This document shows, one piece after another, positions 11,675 to 24,058 of a stretch of 64,000 nucleotides of DNA. The translations under genes were made by a program, and so were the position numbers. Origin of the DNA: Chloranthus sessilifolius (taxonomy: Eukaryota; Streptophyta; Magnoliopsida; Chloranthales; Chloranthaceae); the NCBI GenBank assembly GCA_021018995.1, contig CM037596.1, forward strand, positions 14,149,501 to 14,213,500. The letters are read 5' to 3'. Each line of letters begins with the position of its first letter. Position 1 is the first letter of the stretch. The notes under the pieces were generated by a model. The model saw only the letters and a list, made by a program, of their open reading frames with translations. It did no database searches and was not told the DNA's origin.

Positions 11675-12092
11675 AGGGAAGCTTTAAAAGCATCCACCAA
11701 ATCTTGTTGGGCACCTACGATAAGAATCAATGATTGCTTTAAATCAGATGATGGAAATCATTTTTTCGCTCCAATCTTCCATACAAGAGATCTTGAAGCC
11801 ATGAATGTACCATCAAACGGTCAATATTTGATTCCACATGTCACAGTTCCCAAAAAAGTGGCCCTAAAATCACATGGCACACATCACGCTCAAACGTGAC
11901 TTTAGAGCTATGCTTTTAGGATCCGTGCCACGTGGAATCGAAAATTGACCGCCTGATATGTGTGCCATGATCTCACGATCCATTGTGTGGAAGATTGAAG
12001 CAAAAAATGATTTTCATTATCTGATTTAAAGCAATCAATAGTTTTTAGGGTAGGTGCCCAACAAGATTGGTGGGTGCATTTAAAGCTACCCT
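11675..12092. mobile_element. foldback MITE, 418 bp, arms about 200 bp
   Basis: The left arm AGGGAAGCTTTAAAAGCATC and its continuation (TTGTTGGGCACCTAC, gattgctttaaatcagatga, tccaatcttcca) match the reverse complement of the right arm (AGGGTAGCTTTAAATGCACC, TTGTTGGGCACCTACC) over nearly the whole half-length. It is non-coding. A target duplication is not unambiguous. Related arms (ttaaatcagatgatggaaatcattttt-type blocks) recur at 58848-59245, 60010-60720 and 62110-62225. Confidence 0.85.
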
Positions 12093-12309
12093 TTAATATT
12101 TCACATATTTTAACAAAAGAAATAAGGAATCCTATGTCATTTTTGTTAAATTGTAAATTTTTTTATTTTATTTTTATCATTGATGAAAAAATATTGTAAA
12201 ATACCTATCAACTATAGTGACAAATTTTGTTTTCACCAATATTTTGGTAGTGGGTCATTTCGGATAAATTATGAGAAAAATTCGAAAATGTTTCAAAGAA
12301 TACAAAAAA

Positions 12310-12314
<5 letters not shown>

Positions 12315-12374
<60 letters not shown>
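12315..12374. repeat. (TA)n microsatellite
   Basis: About 30 TA dinucleotides. The flanks up to 13190 contain degenerate tttcgccgaaatt-type motifs (12430-12560) but no gene. Confidence 0.97.
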
Positions 12375-12378
<4 letters not shown>

Positions 12379-13196
12379 TAATATTTATAAAAACAATTAT
12401 TTATTACTTGAAAATTAAAACAATTTCATTAATTCGATGAATTTTCGTTAATTTCGCCGAAATTAATGATTTTTTTGTGATTTTGGAGAAATCACTGAAA
12501 TTTCGCTGAAAGTTTCGTTCGACTCCTGTTTCAGTGAATTTCGAAGAAATTTGTCACTATGCTATCAACAATTTTTGTCAACCATATCTTGCCCACCCTT
12601 TAAGGAAATCATGGCTCTGCCCCTATATAGAGCCCCTTTCTTGTCATCTATATCCATATCTCCATATAAGCAAGATTATTATTTTCTCTCTTTCCTTTGT
12701 GGTAAATTTGTACAACATTTTTTAACTTAAGTGCCTTCAAGAATATTCAGATAACCAATTACCACACCCTTCACACAATAGTTGCTTCATCAACTTTTAT
12801 ATCTTCCAAAAGCATACACACCTTACGGAATCATTATTTATACTATTATATAAATGAAATCAATAAAATACAACTAGCAAACTGTGCACTTGTTGGGGTT
12901 GTTTTCTTTAATTTGTTGTAACTACAACCTTGATGTTGATTGAATTTGATCGGGTCTATCTATTTGGATGCTCAAATCAGAATAAAATCGTAGCTTTTGA
13001 ACTTGAACTTTTGTAAGCGAGAATGCAGAAGAAAAGAGAGAGACTCTTTTGAGCAGTTTCAGGTTCATCTGACCCACCCAATTTAACTTAGTTTCTTGTT
13101 TGTTTGTTTGATCCATAGTCACAAAACTCACAGAAATTTTTAAAAAATTGAAAATTATTTGCGATTATTTTGGGGCACCAAATTAATTATGAGTTG

Positions 13197-13378
13197 TTCG
13201 AGATTTTTGATAACGTGGCATCGGACCTCCTAGATCACCAGACTAGGTCCCCAGGTATGTGCAACAACTACACATCACCACATGTGCAAGTAAGTACGAT
13301 TCGTACTCAGAACCTCAGCTTCTTGAATTACTGGCCATTAAGCAGACCCTCTGTTGGTTAGTGCCTTCAAGATCATTG
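13197..13378 (-). mobile_element. SINE (family 1), diverged
   Basis: On the minus strand CAACAGAGGGTCTGCTTAAT leads into TTCAAGAAGCTGAGGTTC and GTACGAATC, the same diagnostic block order as the copies at 4169 and near 28750. Possible degenerate target duplications are ttcgagatttttg (13197-13209) and ttcaagatcattg (13366-13378). Confidence 0.55.
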
Positions 13379-13659
13379 TACCCTCATATAGATCTCCTAA
13401 CCTTTTCCTTTTTGAATCCTTGATTTTGACATCACCCGATGACGGAAATGGCTCCAATATTGATAAAAGATCACCCAAAAGTGATCTCCAAGAATTATAT
13501 CATTTAATATCAATGTCGATCATAGGGTCTGTTTGGATAGGAGTAAAGGAAATTTGCTAATTTTCTATGTTTGGCAACAAATTTGTGCCACTGGAAATAA
13601 TAGGAAAATTTAAAATTTTCTTTTCCATTAATCCCTCTAAAATAAGAGGATCTCACACA

Positions 13660-13715
13660 CACACTCTCTCTATCTCTATCACCGAATCTCTCTCTCTCTC
13701 TCTCTCTCTCTAACC
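13660..13715. repeat. (CA)n/(CT)n microsatellite
   Basis: Short CACACA then CTCTCT tracts immediately before the LTR start at 13726. Confidence 0.9.
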
Positions 13716-16299
13716 GATCTCTCTTTGTCACGACTCAGAATCCTTACCTGATCTTGAGGGCTCAGAATTCCGTGTTATGACACCGCATGCTTGTTAAGGC
13801 GATAAGCGAACATACACCTAATTCTTAATTCGATTTAGCATATGGATCGAGCCATTTAATAATATTTTTTAAAGATAAATGACTCATAAATCAACAGTGA
13901 AAAACATAGATGACTAATAATGTGATATATCATAACCATGCATCTAAGACAAAATAAACTGAGGTTTTACGTAGGGTAAAATGGTCCCAAACGTAAACCC
14001 ATAAAAAGCACTGATAACAAGTCTCTCCTAAAAGCGACACAGACTAGAACTAAAGAAACTCTCAATGCTCAAAGTAGTCCGTCGGATCTACTCTCTCGTC
14101 CAGATGGTAGCCGACATCCTCATCCTCATCCTCATGAGCCACATCAGGTAGAGCAACATCCCCATCCTCAGTGATGGAATAGTCGGTGTCCTCACCTGCA
14201 ACTGTTAGTTTTGGGAGAGGGGTGAGTTTAATCAGTCACGTAAACTCAGCAGGTTGCACAATCGATCCTCATAACATACCCAGGTGATCGTGTGTACAAT
14301 CGCTTGAGTTGCGATGTATTTTGAAATAAACCAAGCAGCTATAAATGATTATAAAAATATATAAGATCTCATAACCTATTATATCGAAATTAAAAAGTAT
14401 AGTATAAGATGAAAAGACATAGCATAAAATGAAAAAACCTGACACAAAATGAAATGAATATGATGCATCAAGTTCTGATCTCTTTTTGTATTTACTTTAT
14501 CGACATATCCTAAGTGGCATATCTTAAAACTTAACATTGTTCCATACGCTTACACAATGCACTTCGCATCTTACTTAATTTACGTATACGACTTGTGTCA
14601 GGGCCGCTGCTCGAGCCTACCACGCGAGGTTCACGTGTAGATAATCACCTAACCTCTGTATTATATCGTATACCACCATCCAATCCGATGAGGTTACATG
14701 TATTTAAATCAGTGTCTCCTTACATTCGAGACACTGTCGTAGCGTATTGTCCTTGAGACCTATCTTGGTTGCAGACGTTAGATCTTGGGGTGATACGCAA
14801 GACATGGCACGTGTAGAAACTTAATTCGTATTTTGCTGGCCTTCACAGCATAACTTATCTGTATTCGTGTCTTACCTTATCTTACATATCAATCATTATC
14901 ATTTACTTATAACTTAATTTTGAGTGACCCACGGTGCGGTAAGATTCATAAAATCACGTTTTTCAATGGACGACTTCCGTAGTAATCTGGATGTACTTCG
15001 TGTGGCAGCCCATACTCCGATAGAGGTGTTGCATCCGTATATGGATGCTTACATTCTAAGTTCCACGTGACTGTAAAGGGGACCCTATCATGACGAAAGC
15101 TTAAAAGTCATGACATAGCTTATTCCTTTTTAATCATGCGTATGCCCTATCGTGATTTTTCTATGTGATGCATATCATATGATGGAAGGTCTTACCTGAC
15201 TAAACGAACTAGTTCATACACCTTACATACTTGTGACCATAATATAATAATTAAAATTTGGAAATAACAAATAATTCATACGTAATTTTAAAGAAACTTT
15301 TATGGGCCGTTAGATTGCTTAGAGAGCGATCGAGCCTTTTGTTTTTAAAGTTTTCTAAGATTTGTATAAGTTCTGCATCGGAACCTTTTTCTAGTTTGAC
15401 TCAAAAGCAGGTCAACGAAGCGGTCAAACAAGCCCTTTAACCTAGTTGTACAATGGTTCATACCCCTTGCCTAATTTTTCTAAACTTTCGGGCCTCGAAA
15501 CATTCCTCCAAATTTTAGTGACACTCTTCTGATCCGTTAGATATATTGTATCATTATCATGATTGTTTTTAAAGTTGGTCCTATGGGCCACCAGTTGGGC
15601 CTTAAATTCTCAAAAGTTAAGGGTCGAAGGTAACTCAAGGTGTTATTCCATGTGGCACCGAGGGTTGCACTCACAATGAACTTCTATCCATCCATCATTC
15701 AATTTGAACCATTAGATGGTCAAACAATATAATTTTACCTAAGGTTGAGTCTCTTGTCCTGGGCCTGATCTAACTTTTAGCACACTAGATCTTCCAGTCA
15801 ACTTTTTACAAGATCTAGGAGTTACGTGCACACTTAGGGTACCTACTGTGTGGCGATCAGATTAATCAGGCTTGAACCATCAGATACTTAAGAAAGATAA
15901 TTTTGCGGTGTTAGGTCTTTGGGCCCAATTTATTTTGGCGTCTAAGGCTTCAGATCTAAGGGTCAATCCTTTCATGGTCTATAGCCTCTAGATGGTGTTT
16001 CCATCTCTTGATTTGTGTATCGATTTCTTGGGTTCTGAACCGTTAGATATCTCAAGAATATCAATTTGAAGAGTGGTCCATCTCTACATCATTTCTTGTA
16101 TCGGGCCAACAGGATCCAACTTTGAATCTATTATGATTGAATCCAGTGGTGCTAAGGGATGGTTGCACAAAATTAACCATATCAAGTAAGTACTCCAATG
16201 CACCCAACTACAATGGTTAGTACAAGCAAGTTACCACCGACATTGATGGCGTTTGGTCAGACCAATCCCCGAAATTTAATTTATACTAGTCGGAGAAAT

Positions 16300-16350
<51 letters not shown>

Positions 16351-16379
16351 TAAACAGAGATCACCCGAGAGCTTCTCTC

Positions 16380-16799
16380 TAGTGTCTCTCTAAATTTCTG
16401 TATGTTAGAGGATGGGCCTTTGAGGAGCCGGTCCCTGCTTTCTCTCTCTAAATCTCTACTAAAAACATGGGTCTCTCTATTCTCTCTCTAAATATTTTTG
16501 TTAGAGGTTGCACCTCTCTGTTTCTCTCTCTAAATCTCTGCTAAAAATATGGGTCTCTCTAAATATTTTTTTTAGAGGTTGGGCCTCTCTCTGTTTCTCT
16601 CTCTAAATCTCAGCTAAAAACTTATCTTTCTCTCTCTAGATTCTGTTAAAACCATGAGTCTCTATTCTCCATCTAAATATTTTTGTTAGAGGTTGGGCCT
16701 TTCTGTTTCTCTCTCTAAATCTCTACTAAAAACATGTCTCTCTCTAGATTTCAGCTAAAAACATCTCTCTTTCTCTAAACATTTCTCTATGTACAACCA

Positions 16800-16800
<1 letters not shown>
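16380..16800. repeat. degenerate minisatellite of about 73-112 bp units
   Basis: Four or five units each contain tttctctctctaaatctc, a gctaaaaacatg-like block, then aaatatttttgttagaggtt and gggcctctctg. Units differ in length through loss or gain of the CT-rich parts. It is bracketed by TA arrays at 16304-16346 and 16806-16855. Confidence 0.75.
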
Positions 16801-16856
<56 letters not shown>

Positions 16857-17145
16857 CAAGCATTGGGAGTGTTACTGTTGTGTCTTCTCTTTAGCTAATA
16901 TCTGCTCAAACATGATCTCAACAAATGGGTTCCACAGCTAGTTTTGGAATCAAGCTGCTAATTTTCAGATCAAGAGGCACCATCTTCAAACGTACTCCAG
17001 ATCAAACACTAGAATTTTAACAATCTAGATTCATCGACTCCAACAAATCGTCCACAACAATGATTGCAAAACAACTAAGATAATTCGAAATATGAAACTT
17101 ACTATTTAAAGTTTTATATCACTACCAAATCAATTAACTCTCATG

Positions 17146-17147
<2 letters not shown>

Positions 17148-17192
<45 letters not shown>

Positions 17193-17439
17193 CTATTTGT
17201 GACTTGTTGTTGCAGGGACGTGGGAGCCAAGTTGGGAAGAGATTGAGGGGAGGGGGGTAAGTTTATATCTATAATTATTTACATATAGATATATGTATTG
17301 TTTTATTTTGCAGGTGCACCAGTGGAGAAGCAAACCAGTGGAGAAGAAAGGTTGGGAGGTTGGGTCTCTTTCTGTGCCATCGTGTGGTCATCAAAACATA
17401 AATATAAGCATCCGAATATGCATCCGAATATATTATGTA

Positions 17440-17513
<74 letters not shown>
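17148..17513. repeat. two (TA)n arrays around exon-like sequence
   Basis: TA arrays occupy 17148-17189 and 17442-17513. Between them are splice-like signals: ttgcag before ggacgtggg (17215), ggtaagt at about 17258, and ttttgcag before gtgcaccag (17314). No protein similarity is recognised in the bracketed segments, so no gene is called. Confidence 0.6.
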
Positions 17514-17515
<2 letters not shown>

Positions 17516-17668
17516 CATCTTTTTCTTCAAAGTTAAACAGCCATTAATGGGGCAAGGAATAAAATATATATTTCTTTTATTTTCAAAAAATAAAAACTGA
17601 ATATTTTAAGAGTGATCGAGGGGCACCGACTTGTTGGAGCATGTACGTGATTTTTCGGGATGACTCCT

Positions 17669-17724
17669 ATCGATTCGGCGATACGGCAGCCTACGAGTCG
17701 ATTCGGTGATGCGGCAGCCTACGC
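17669..17724. repeat. 28-bp tandem duplication
   Basis: Two adjacent copies of tcgattcggcgatacggcag with the following cctacgag, differing at about four positions. A (CT)n tract follows at 17837-17867. Confidence 0.75.
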
Positions 17725-17830
17725 TTTAATTCGACAATGAGATTTTGGATATGAGTCGGCGGTGGTGGTCGGTTAGATGCGAGAAAAAGAAAAAAGTATG
17801 GCAACGGTGGTGGTGTCGGCATCCCTCCTA

Positions 17831-17869
<39 letters not shown>

Positions 17870-18339
17870 ATCTCTCTCTTTTTTTTTTCTAATTTTTATG
17901 TCTCTCATAGAATCTCTCTCACAATAGAAAGTTAGATTTATTGGGTGTGTGAGAATGTACGCCATCAATGGTACTCCTTTTCTATTTTTTAGTTGTAATT
18001 GCTTAATCCAAATACCGAAAAATAATGAATTCCTATGAATTCCTAAAAAATTGAAATCCATTGAATCTACAAATCCATATCTTATATTTTTAGTAAAATT
18101 GCCAAACTAACTCTTAAATTAAGAATCCTTAGTTCAGAAGCATATATTTGAGCCTGTAGAGATCTCTAAGGTTCGACGATCTCCATATCAGCATCGACTT
18201 GAAGAATCCTTAGTTATTGAAGATGCAAGCCTGACTTGAGTTACCTTGAGTTACATCAGCAAATTATTCTCAACAGTATTTTTTTTTATGTGCAATCAAA
18301 GGATGCAATGACATCTAATCTGGTCCTTGCATTGAATTA

Positions 18340-19020
18340 AAGAGAAAGACTTGTAAATTTGGCCACCTCTGCTATTGAAAACACATCTAAGCCGTTTGAT
18401 TTGAAGGTCGTAATTTAAAATATTAATTGTAAAAGATTAGAATTAAATATAATTTTCATCATGTGATTAAGTGTTTTCAAAGGCTTTTATTTGAGTCAAC
18501 AGTTGACTATGATTGATCATATGACAAGTTTCGAATTTTGCTCCAATCTTATGCACCGGAGATCTATAGGTCATTAACTTCAAAAGATGGCCCAAATTAT
18601 GTTTTCACTTGGCACTTGTACCCTACATTACTTGAACATCCAAGCTTATGATTCGAAGTCCGTGATGTAAAGATCTTTTTGCTAAAGATCGACACAAAAA
18701 TAATTTCTATCATCTGATTCGAGATAGTCAAAAGCCAACATTTGGTTTGATAGTTGACTGCATTGAATTTGATGATAGAGATCATTTTGAGTGTCAATTT
18801 TGGCACCAAATTACACCATAGCCCTGGCATAAGATGGATATATGATTTTTCAAGTAACCAGCTTCCAAAGGCTCTTTTTTTACAATTATGTGCAACGGTA
18901 CAAATCTAGTGTGCAAGTATTTACTTAAAATGCTTACTTGTGCAATTAATGACTCCCTCAGATAAAGGCTGGTGTTACTAGCCACAACTTTATGATATAG
19001 CCACCTCATTTAAACAAAGT
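18340..19020. mobile_element. non-autonomous repeat related to 63400-63670
   Basis: The blocks gaaagacttgtaaatttg, tttgatttgaaggtcgt, taattttcatcatgtgatta and caacagttgacta occur in the same order at 63406-63600. The segment 18970-19020 (ggctggtgttacta...atagccacctca) is matched in reverse at 37855-37905. This suggests a MITE-like family. Termini and target duplications could not be fixed. Confidence 0.5.
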
Positions 19021-19267
19021 AAAACCTATTGACAAGTTAAAATAAGCGGAGTGAGATTATTTTTTGTCTTAATCTTACACACAATAGATCTTGTGACCAT
19101 ATGCCTATCGTATGCCTATCGTCAGGTGGTCAGATGATCCCATATGTCACGCATCCAAAAGGTTGACATAATCAAAGCATACCATCAAATGTAGTTCAGT
19201 TCAACCTTTTAGAATCTGTTTTTGGAATATGTGGCACATGGTGTTAACATATGACAGTCTTAGGCCT

Positions 19268-19800
19268 CGTTCAGGTGTTTTTTGGTTTTTCCCAGAAAAA
19301 CTTAGATTCTTGGACACTCAGATTCCTGACAGATTCTTAGCAGACTCAAATTCCTGATTTTCCCTATATGCGTTCTTAAGTTACTCAGATTCCTGACAGA
19401 TTCTTATAAAACTCAGAATCCTTTGTTTTTAAGTTTCTCTCAGAAAATCTTTAGAATCGATTCAGTCAGTGATTATGCTATGACCGTAGATACATGATCT
19501 AATCATTGATTTATGTGTCGTACTCGGATTTCTCTCAAAATTTACAGGCAACCAATCGAGATAGGGGTGAACATATTTGACGGAGTCTTTTTTTGAATCT
19601 GATTTAATGGCCATTACTTTTTAAATGGGCCACTAATACCCAACATAGTCACCAAATCGGGGTTCGGCAATAGTTCGGCGAGGTTAAAATTCAAAACAAT
19701 CCGGAAAGTTCGGGAAAATATTCGAAGGAAAAGTCCTAAGAAAAATTATAAAAAAATTAAATTAAATAAAAATTATAAAAAATATCTACCATTTAATTCA
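19268..19800. other. MITE-like and AT-rich non-coding sequence
   Basis: It starts taggcctcgttcaggtg, like the ends of many plant DNA transposons, and holds two copies of ctcagattcctgacagattctta (19318, 19382). The partner terminus is not found. I see no gene. Confidence 0.3.
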
Positions 19801-19844
19801 TTTTAAATGGATGTCAGTGTTGAAAAATATCTACTAGGATTGTG

Positions 19845-20295
19845 CAGAAAACCGACCAAACCGACCGAAATTTTAGTTTCAATTTTGGGACATATCGATT
19901 TCGGTTTTGATTTCGATTTCAAAAAATAGAAACCGATAGTTATTGGTTCGGTTTCAATTTTAACGTTAAAAAACTGAAACCAAACCGATAGTGGTACTAC
20001 TCAGTTACATACAAAAAAATATGTTGCAAACAAAAAATTCTCTTTTAAAATGGATTAATTTCATTAAAATGAGGTCTATAAAATAAATTAATTTCATTTA
20101 AAAATTAATCCACTATGTTTGATTAATTTCATTAAAATGGATTAAAACTTCTATAAAAATGCTACAAATAAAAAAAAGTTTTAAAAAATGTGGTTTAGAA
20201 ACCGAAAATCGACTGAACCGGTTCGGTTTTAGTTTTGAACCTTATCGGTTTAGTTTTGATTTTGCATGAAAACTGACCCGATAACACCTCGAATA
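19845..20295. mobile_element. AACCGA-type non-autonomous DNA element
   Basis: Clusters of aaccgacc, aaccgata, ggttcggttt and accggttcgg in both orientations at the two ends (19850-20000 and 20190-20290) around an AT-rich core. This layout is common in hAT-like plant MITEs. Exact ends are unclear. Confidence 0.45.
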
Positions 20296-20484
20296 TCTAC
20301 CATTTAATTTTAACATAAGTTTTTAATTATTTTATACTTATAAAGGGGCATTAACTTTTATGTCATAAACGATAAATCGCACAGCTAAATGGACTATGCC
20401 ATCACGTCTAGAACGCTAAAAAACCTTAATATATATCCCATTTTCTTCAAATAAGGTTTGCGTGATTTTCAAAGTTAAAAATAC

Positions 20485-20850
20485 CACTACAAAAAATAAA
20501 TTTACTGGAGACAACTTTTGGCCGTCTCCAAAGATGGAAAAGCCGTCTCCAATACTATTGGAGACGGCTTCAATGTAGTCTCAAATACACCGTCTCCATT
20601 GTCTTTGGAGACGGCATGCAGTCATCCCCAATAATAAGAATTTATTATTGGAGAATTTTTGGAGACGGCTTAACGCCGTCTCCAATAATAGATTATTGGC
20701 TTTAAGACGGCTTAGAACCATCCCCAATAACAATCATCTATTATTGGAGACGGCTTAAAGCCGTCTCTAATAGGATTCCCTCTATTATTGGAGACAGCCT
20801 CTAGCCATCTCTAATGAGTTGTTGTGCTTCCCCAATATATTTTTTTTTAA
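20485..20850 (+). mobile_element. CACTA (En/Spm) transposon terminus with palindromic subterminal repeats
   Basis: The CACTACAAAAAAT end at 20485 follows the TAC trinucleotide at 20482-20484, consistent with a 3-bp target duplication. Behind it, 20505-20830 holds at least seven copies of GGAGACGGCT or its reverse, several paired as hairpins (for example GGAGACGGCTTAA-x-GCCGTCTCC followed by aataatag). Subterminal repeats of this kind bind the CACTA transposase. The partner terminus is not found in the window, so only one end is supported. Confidence 0.75.
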
Positions 20851-23424
20851 ATGCTATTTTTTTTTGCTCCAGGCACTATATTACCCAGCACACATCCATA
20901 ACCTATAAATAATATAAAAAAATAATTATTCTATTTTACATTTATTTTACTTCTAATTTTCGCTATTGGTCGATATCCACTCCTAGCCCCACTGCATGAA
21001 TAGGGTAGTCCTCATTACAATTGCAACTCCAACGCTGATTTGTAGAAAAAAAAAGTCCAATAGTAGTGACTGCCACTGCCATGTTTGGGCATAATTAAAA
21101 TTGGACTCATTTCACACAAAAATAAGAACTATAAAAACTGTAATTTATCCAAACAAAAAACTGTAAAATTCACTATGGTCTTTGTGCACCTGAGCTATAA
21201 TATGCCAACAGAACGCCCAACAGAATCCACCCAAAATAGATGAACAAAGCATGGTCCTCTCCACACTGAGGAGACTATACAGGACAGTTAGCCCAAGTCA
21301 TACACCTAACATGGTTGTTGTTCCGGCAGAGCCGAAAGCCATCCGTTCCTTCTGAACTTGCAATGGAACCTTCACATCAGTGGCCAATCCATTCATCCGG
21401 AGCAACTTGACCACATACCAAGTCATGTCGAGCTGCCAGCCTACCACCACTCAAGCCCATGGCGAGCAGAGTATTCGAAAGCATGGTGGTTGTTGTGCCA
21501 CCCCTCCCCAAATCCAAGCAGAGCCACCCACCTGAACCAATATATTTATTTAGAAAAAAAAACATGTACATATTTATTTAGAAAAAAACATGTACATAGT
21601 GCTGATATTGAATAGAGGGGTTTAGATGCACATTGCGTGCGCAACATCATATAGAGGGATTAGATGCCAACCTGATCAATAAGACTGTACTTGTTTGTGG
21701 TGTGAATCCAGAATTTAGCCTGCTCTTTTGATGTTATAATACCATCCCAATGTGACACCTCTTCGATGACAAAAAGTTAAAATTCATTAAAAAGCATTGG
21801 AAATGATTTCATTGCTTTAAAATCCGAAATTGCAGTAGCCTAAATATGAAATGCTGTCCATATTGATGGGATAAGGCTGTGATGATGATGATGATGATGA
21901 TGATGAAATATAACTAGTGACCATCAGATCTATATGCTTCATAAACAAACTTATGTAGATAATAATAATGGTCTCACAAGTAATTGGATGTGGCATATCC
22001 AGCATCGAATGACATTTCAAATTCTTAGAGAGCAAACTGCCTCGCCAAGTACATAATGAACTCTTGATATAGGGTTAAGAACCACCTTATTACTTATGTG
22101 ATATGCATGAATTTATTCCTTCTACTAACCGATCCATGTCATGTAAAGGTATTGCAAGAGACTTAAGGGGGTGCTCTACAAAGCCCAATATCCTATTATC
22201 CAAAAATAAATAAATTAACTTTTTGCCCCACTAGAAGAAAATCTTAGTCCACCAATGCCCATCAGCCACATGGCACCTTAGGATGCCGAAATGTAAATTA
22301 CAAATAAATGACAGACTTGCCGAGGACAAAGTGCAGGCGACTGAGGTGGCCTACCGTGACTAGCTGCTCCTGACCTTCATCAACTTGCACTTTATCTACT
22401 TAAAATGTGTCCTCCATATATTAATCGAGTCCAAGAGCACCTTCGGCCTGCACTTTATCTGCTTAAAATGTGTCCTTCATATGACTATGGCAGACAAAGC
22501 AGTGCAAATGTCACAATATCAATGTCACCATGCTTGTTGAATATCATCAGGTTCAACCAGTTGGACCTCGACCTTGCCCCGTGGAAATGACACCTGCTAA
22601 AATACAAATAAAATATAATATATTTCAAGTTACAAATAATATCTTTAATAAACAAAATAAGTTATAAGGTGTTCGATGCAAGGCACATCTATAATTACAT
22701 ACTCGATGTAATCATATGAATGAATATCAGCATGAATCATTTCAGTTAAATTCAATAAAGTTCGAGAAAATTCGGCACATCCTTTATTCAAAGTTTTTAG
22801 CATTAAAAAAAAAAAAAACAGAAACTTTACCATGCCATTGCCACATACTTGGAAATTAAACAAGCAATCAGAAAAAAAAAAAAAGAAAGAGATTATGATA
22901 ATAATAATAATAAACCTAGCATTTAGCGGCTGCCTACAGGATTAAAACAAATCAATATCAGAGCAATTTTTTGTTTTGGAAAATATTACAAAAACAGGTA
23001 TGGATTCCGAAATTATTATCTAAACAGTGATCAATATCCCTGTTTTAGTAGATATTCAAAATTGATCCCCGCTTTAGTAATAATTTCCAAATCGATATTT
23101 GTTTTTATAAAAGTCCCCATTTTGAAGTTCTCACAACTAAGTACTAAGAAAGTGTGATAGTGCAATTAAAAACTCTCCGAATGAAAAATAAATTACAAAA
23201 TGTAGAAGGAAAGAAACCAAGTACATGGGAATTATTGCAAAATAAAATAAGGCTGTGTGACTAAGGCTGTGTTATGGGCATTTGCTTTTATGATAGGAAG
23301 CAAATGCCCATAACAAGAGACTATTGAATTTGTAATTATCCACCCTCTCCACCTCTGTAGCACATAAAAAATGAACTTGCAAAGCATGGTAATAAATTCA
23401 AGGTACAGCATCCTTAAATTTTGC
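20851..23424. other. non-coding interior behind the CACTA end
   Basis: No transposase is recognised. A GC-richer patch at 21300-21540 gives a 64-codon open frame with no known similarity. A 63-bp tandem pair (gcactttatctacttaaaat-type, starting 22387 and 22450) and a (GAT)n tract at 21880-21905 are the only local repeats seen. Confidence 0.45.
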
Positions 23425-23545
23425 ATAAAGTTGGGTCCCAACGCCGACGGCTATAGCCGTCGGCATAGGGTTATTTTTAGGGAAAAATTATTTCTCCCCT
23501 ACGCCGATGGCTGTAGCCTAAAGCCGTCGGCGTAGGTGTTTTTTT
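23425..23545. mobile_element. second CACTA-like hairpin block
   Basis: Two hairpins: acgccgacggctatagccgt with cggc (from about 23440), and acgccgatggctgtagcc with aaagccgtcggcgta (from about 23501). The motif (GCCGACGGCT) differs from the GGAGACGGCT repeats at 20485, so this is probably another CACTA family. No CACTA terminus is visible next to it. Confidence 0.45.
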
Positions 23546-24058
23546 TTTAAAGAACAGATATATATATATATAATTAATAATAATAATAATAAATTTTATT
23601 ATTTTTTTCAATTTGTTTCCCCAGCTCACTAGTAGGTCACCCATTTTGCTGCTTTTTTGGAGTTTCCCTAAATCCATGCATGGGAGCACCAGCTACTCGG
23701 CCCGTGTAGCCTAAATATTACAAAGCTTATAATTTTTTGGATACCTCTTTTAATAAATTGATTGCTTGGTCTGGCAAATGAATTATCAGTATCCTCATAA
23801 AAGCATGCATCTGATTAGAATTCACACATAAAGAGCTGTTTAATAGCAGGGAAACTCTAAAAAAGAAATAAAATCAATGAACTGATTTCCTCAAGCCTCA
23901 AGGGAAATTGGGTAGAAATGAAATATAGCAGCTAGACCTGCATATTAAAACACTTCTTCAGCTTTTGTGCAACACGATATTCAACGTGAAACGAATGAGT
24001 TCATGATGTTAGAATTTAGACGCTGACACATGGCCATAAACCATAACAAAATTCATAC

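Larger units (their letters stand above)
13726..17740 (+). mobile_element. probable Gypsy-type LTR retrotransposon remnant, non-coding
   Basis: It begins TGTCACGACTCAGAATCC, a typical plant LTR 5' start. Long non-coding sequence typical of large plant LTRs follows, interrupted by TA arrays at 16304, 16806, 17148 and 17442 and by a degenerate minisatellite (16380-16800). No gag or pol sequence is recognisable. The right boundary is uncertain; beyond about 15500 the assignment is weaker. It is a broken fossil. Confidence 0.4.

Noticed and set aside
11332-11899. Leu/Ser-rich frames
   Set aside because: Translation of the CT-rich repeat; likewise 17745-17927 and 56389-56655.
17210-17400. Two short exons suggested by ttgcag/ggtaagt/tttgcag signals
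   Set aside because: No recognisable protein in any frame and the segment lies in repeat-rich, probably LTR, sequence.
17293-17600. Three overlapping frames with long Tyr-Ile runs
   Set aside because: Translation of a (TA)n array; the same artefact occurs at 3442, 12180, 33699 and 40252.
21358-21615. GC-richer 85- and 64-codon frames behind the CACTA end
   Set aside because: No recognised similarity or splice context; possibly captured sequence but not supportable.
20485-23545. A single CACTA element with ends at 20485 and 23545
   Set aside because: The two hairpin motifs differ and no CACTA terminus or matching 3-bp duplication is seen near 23545.
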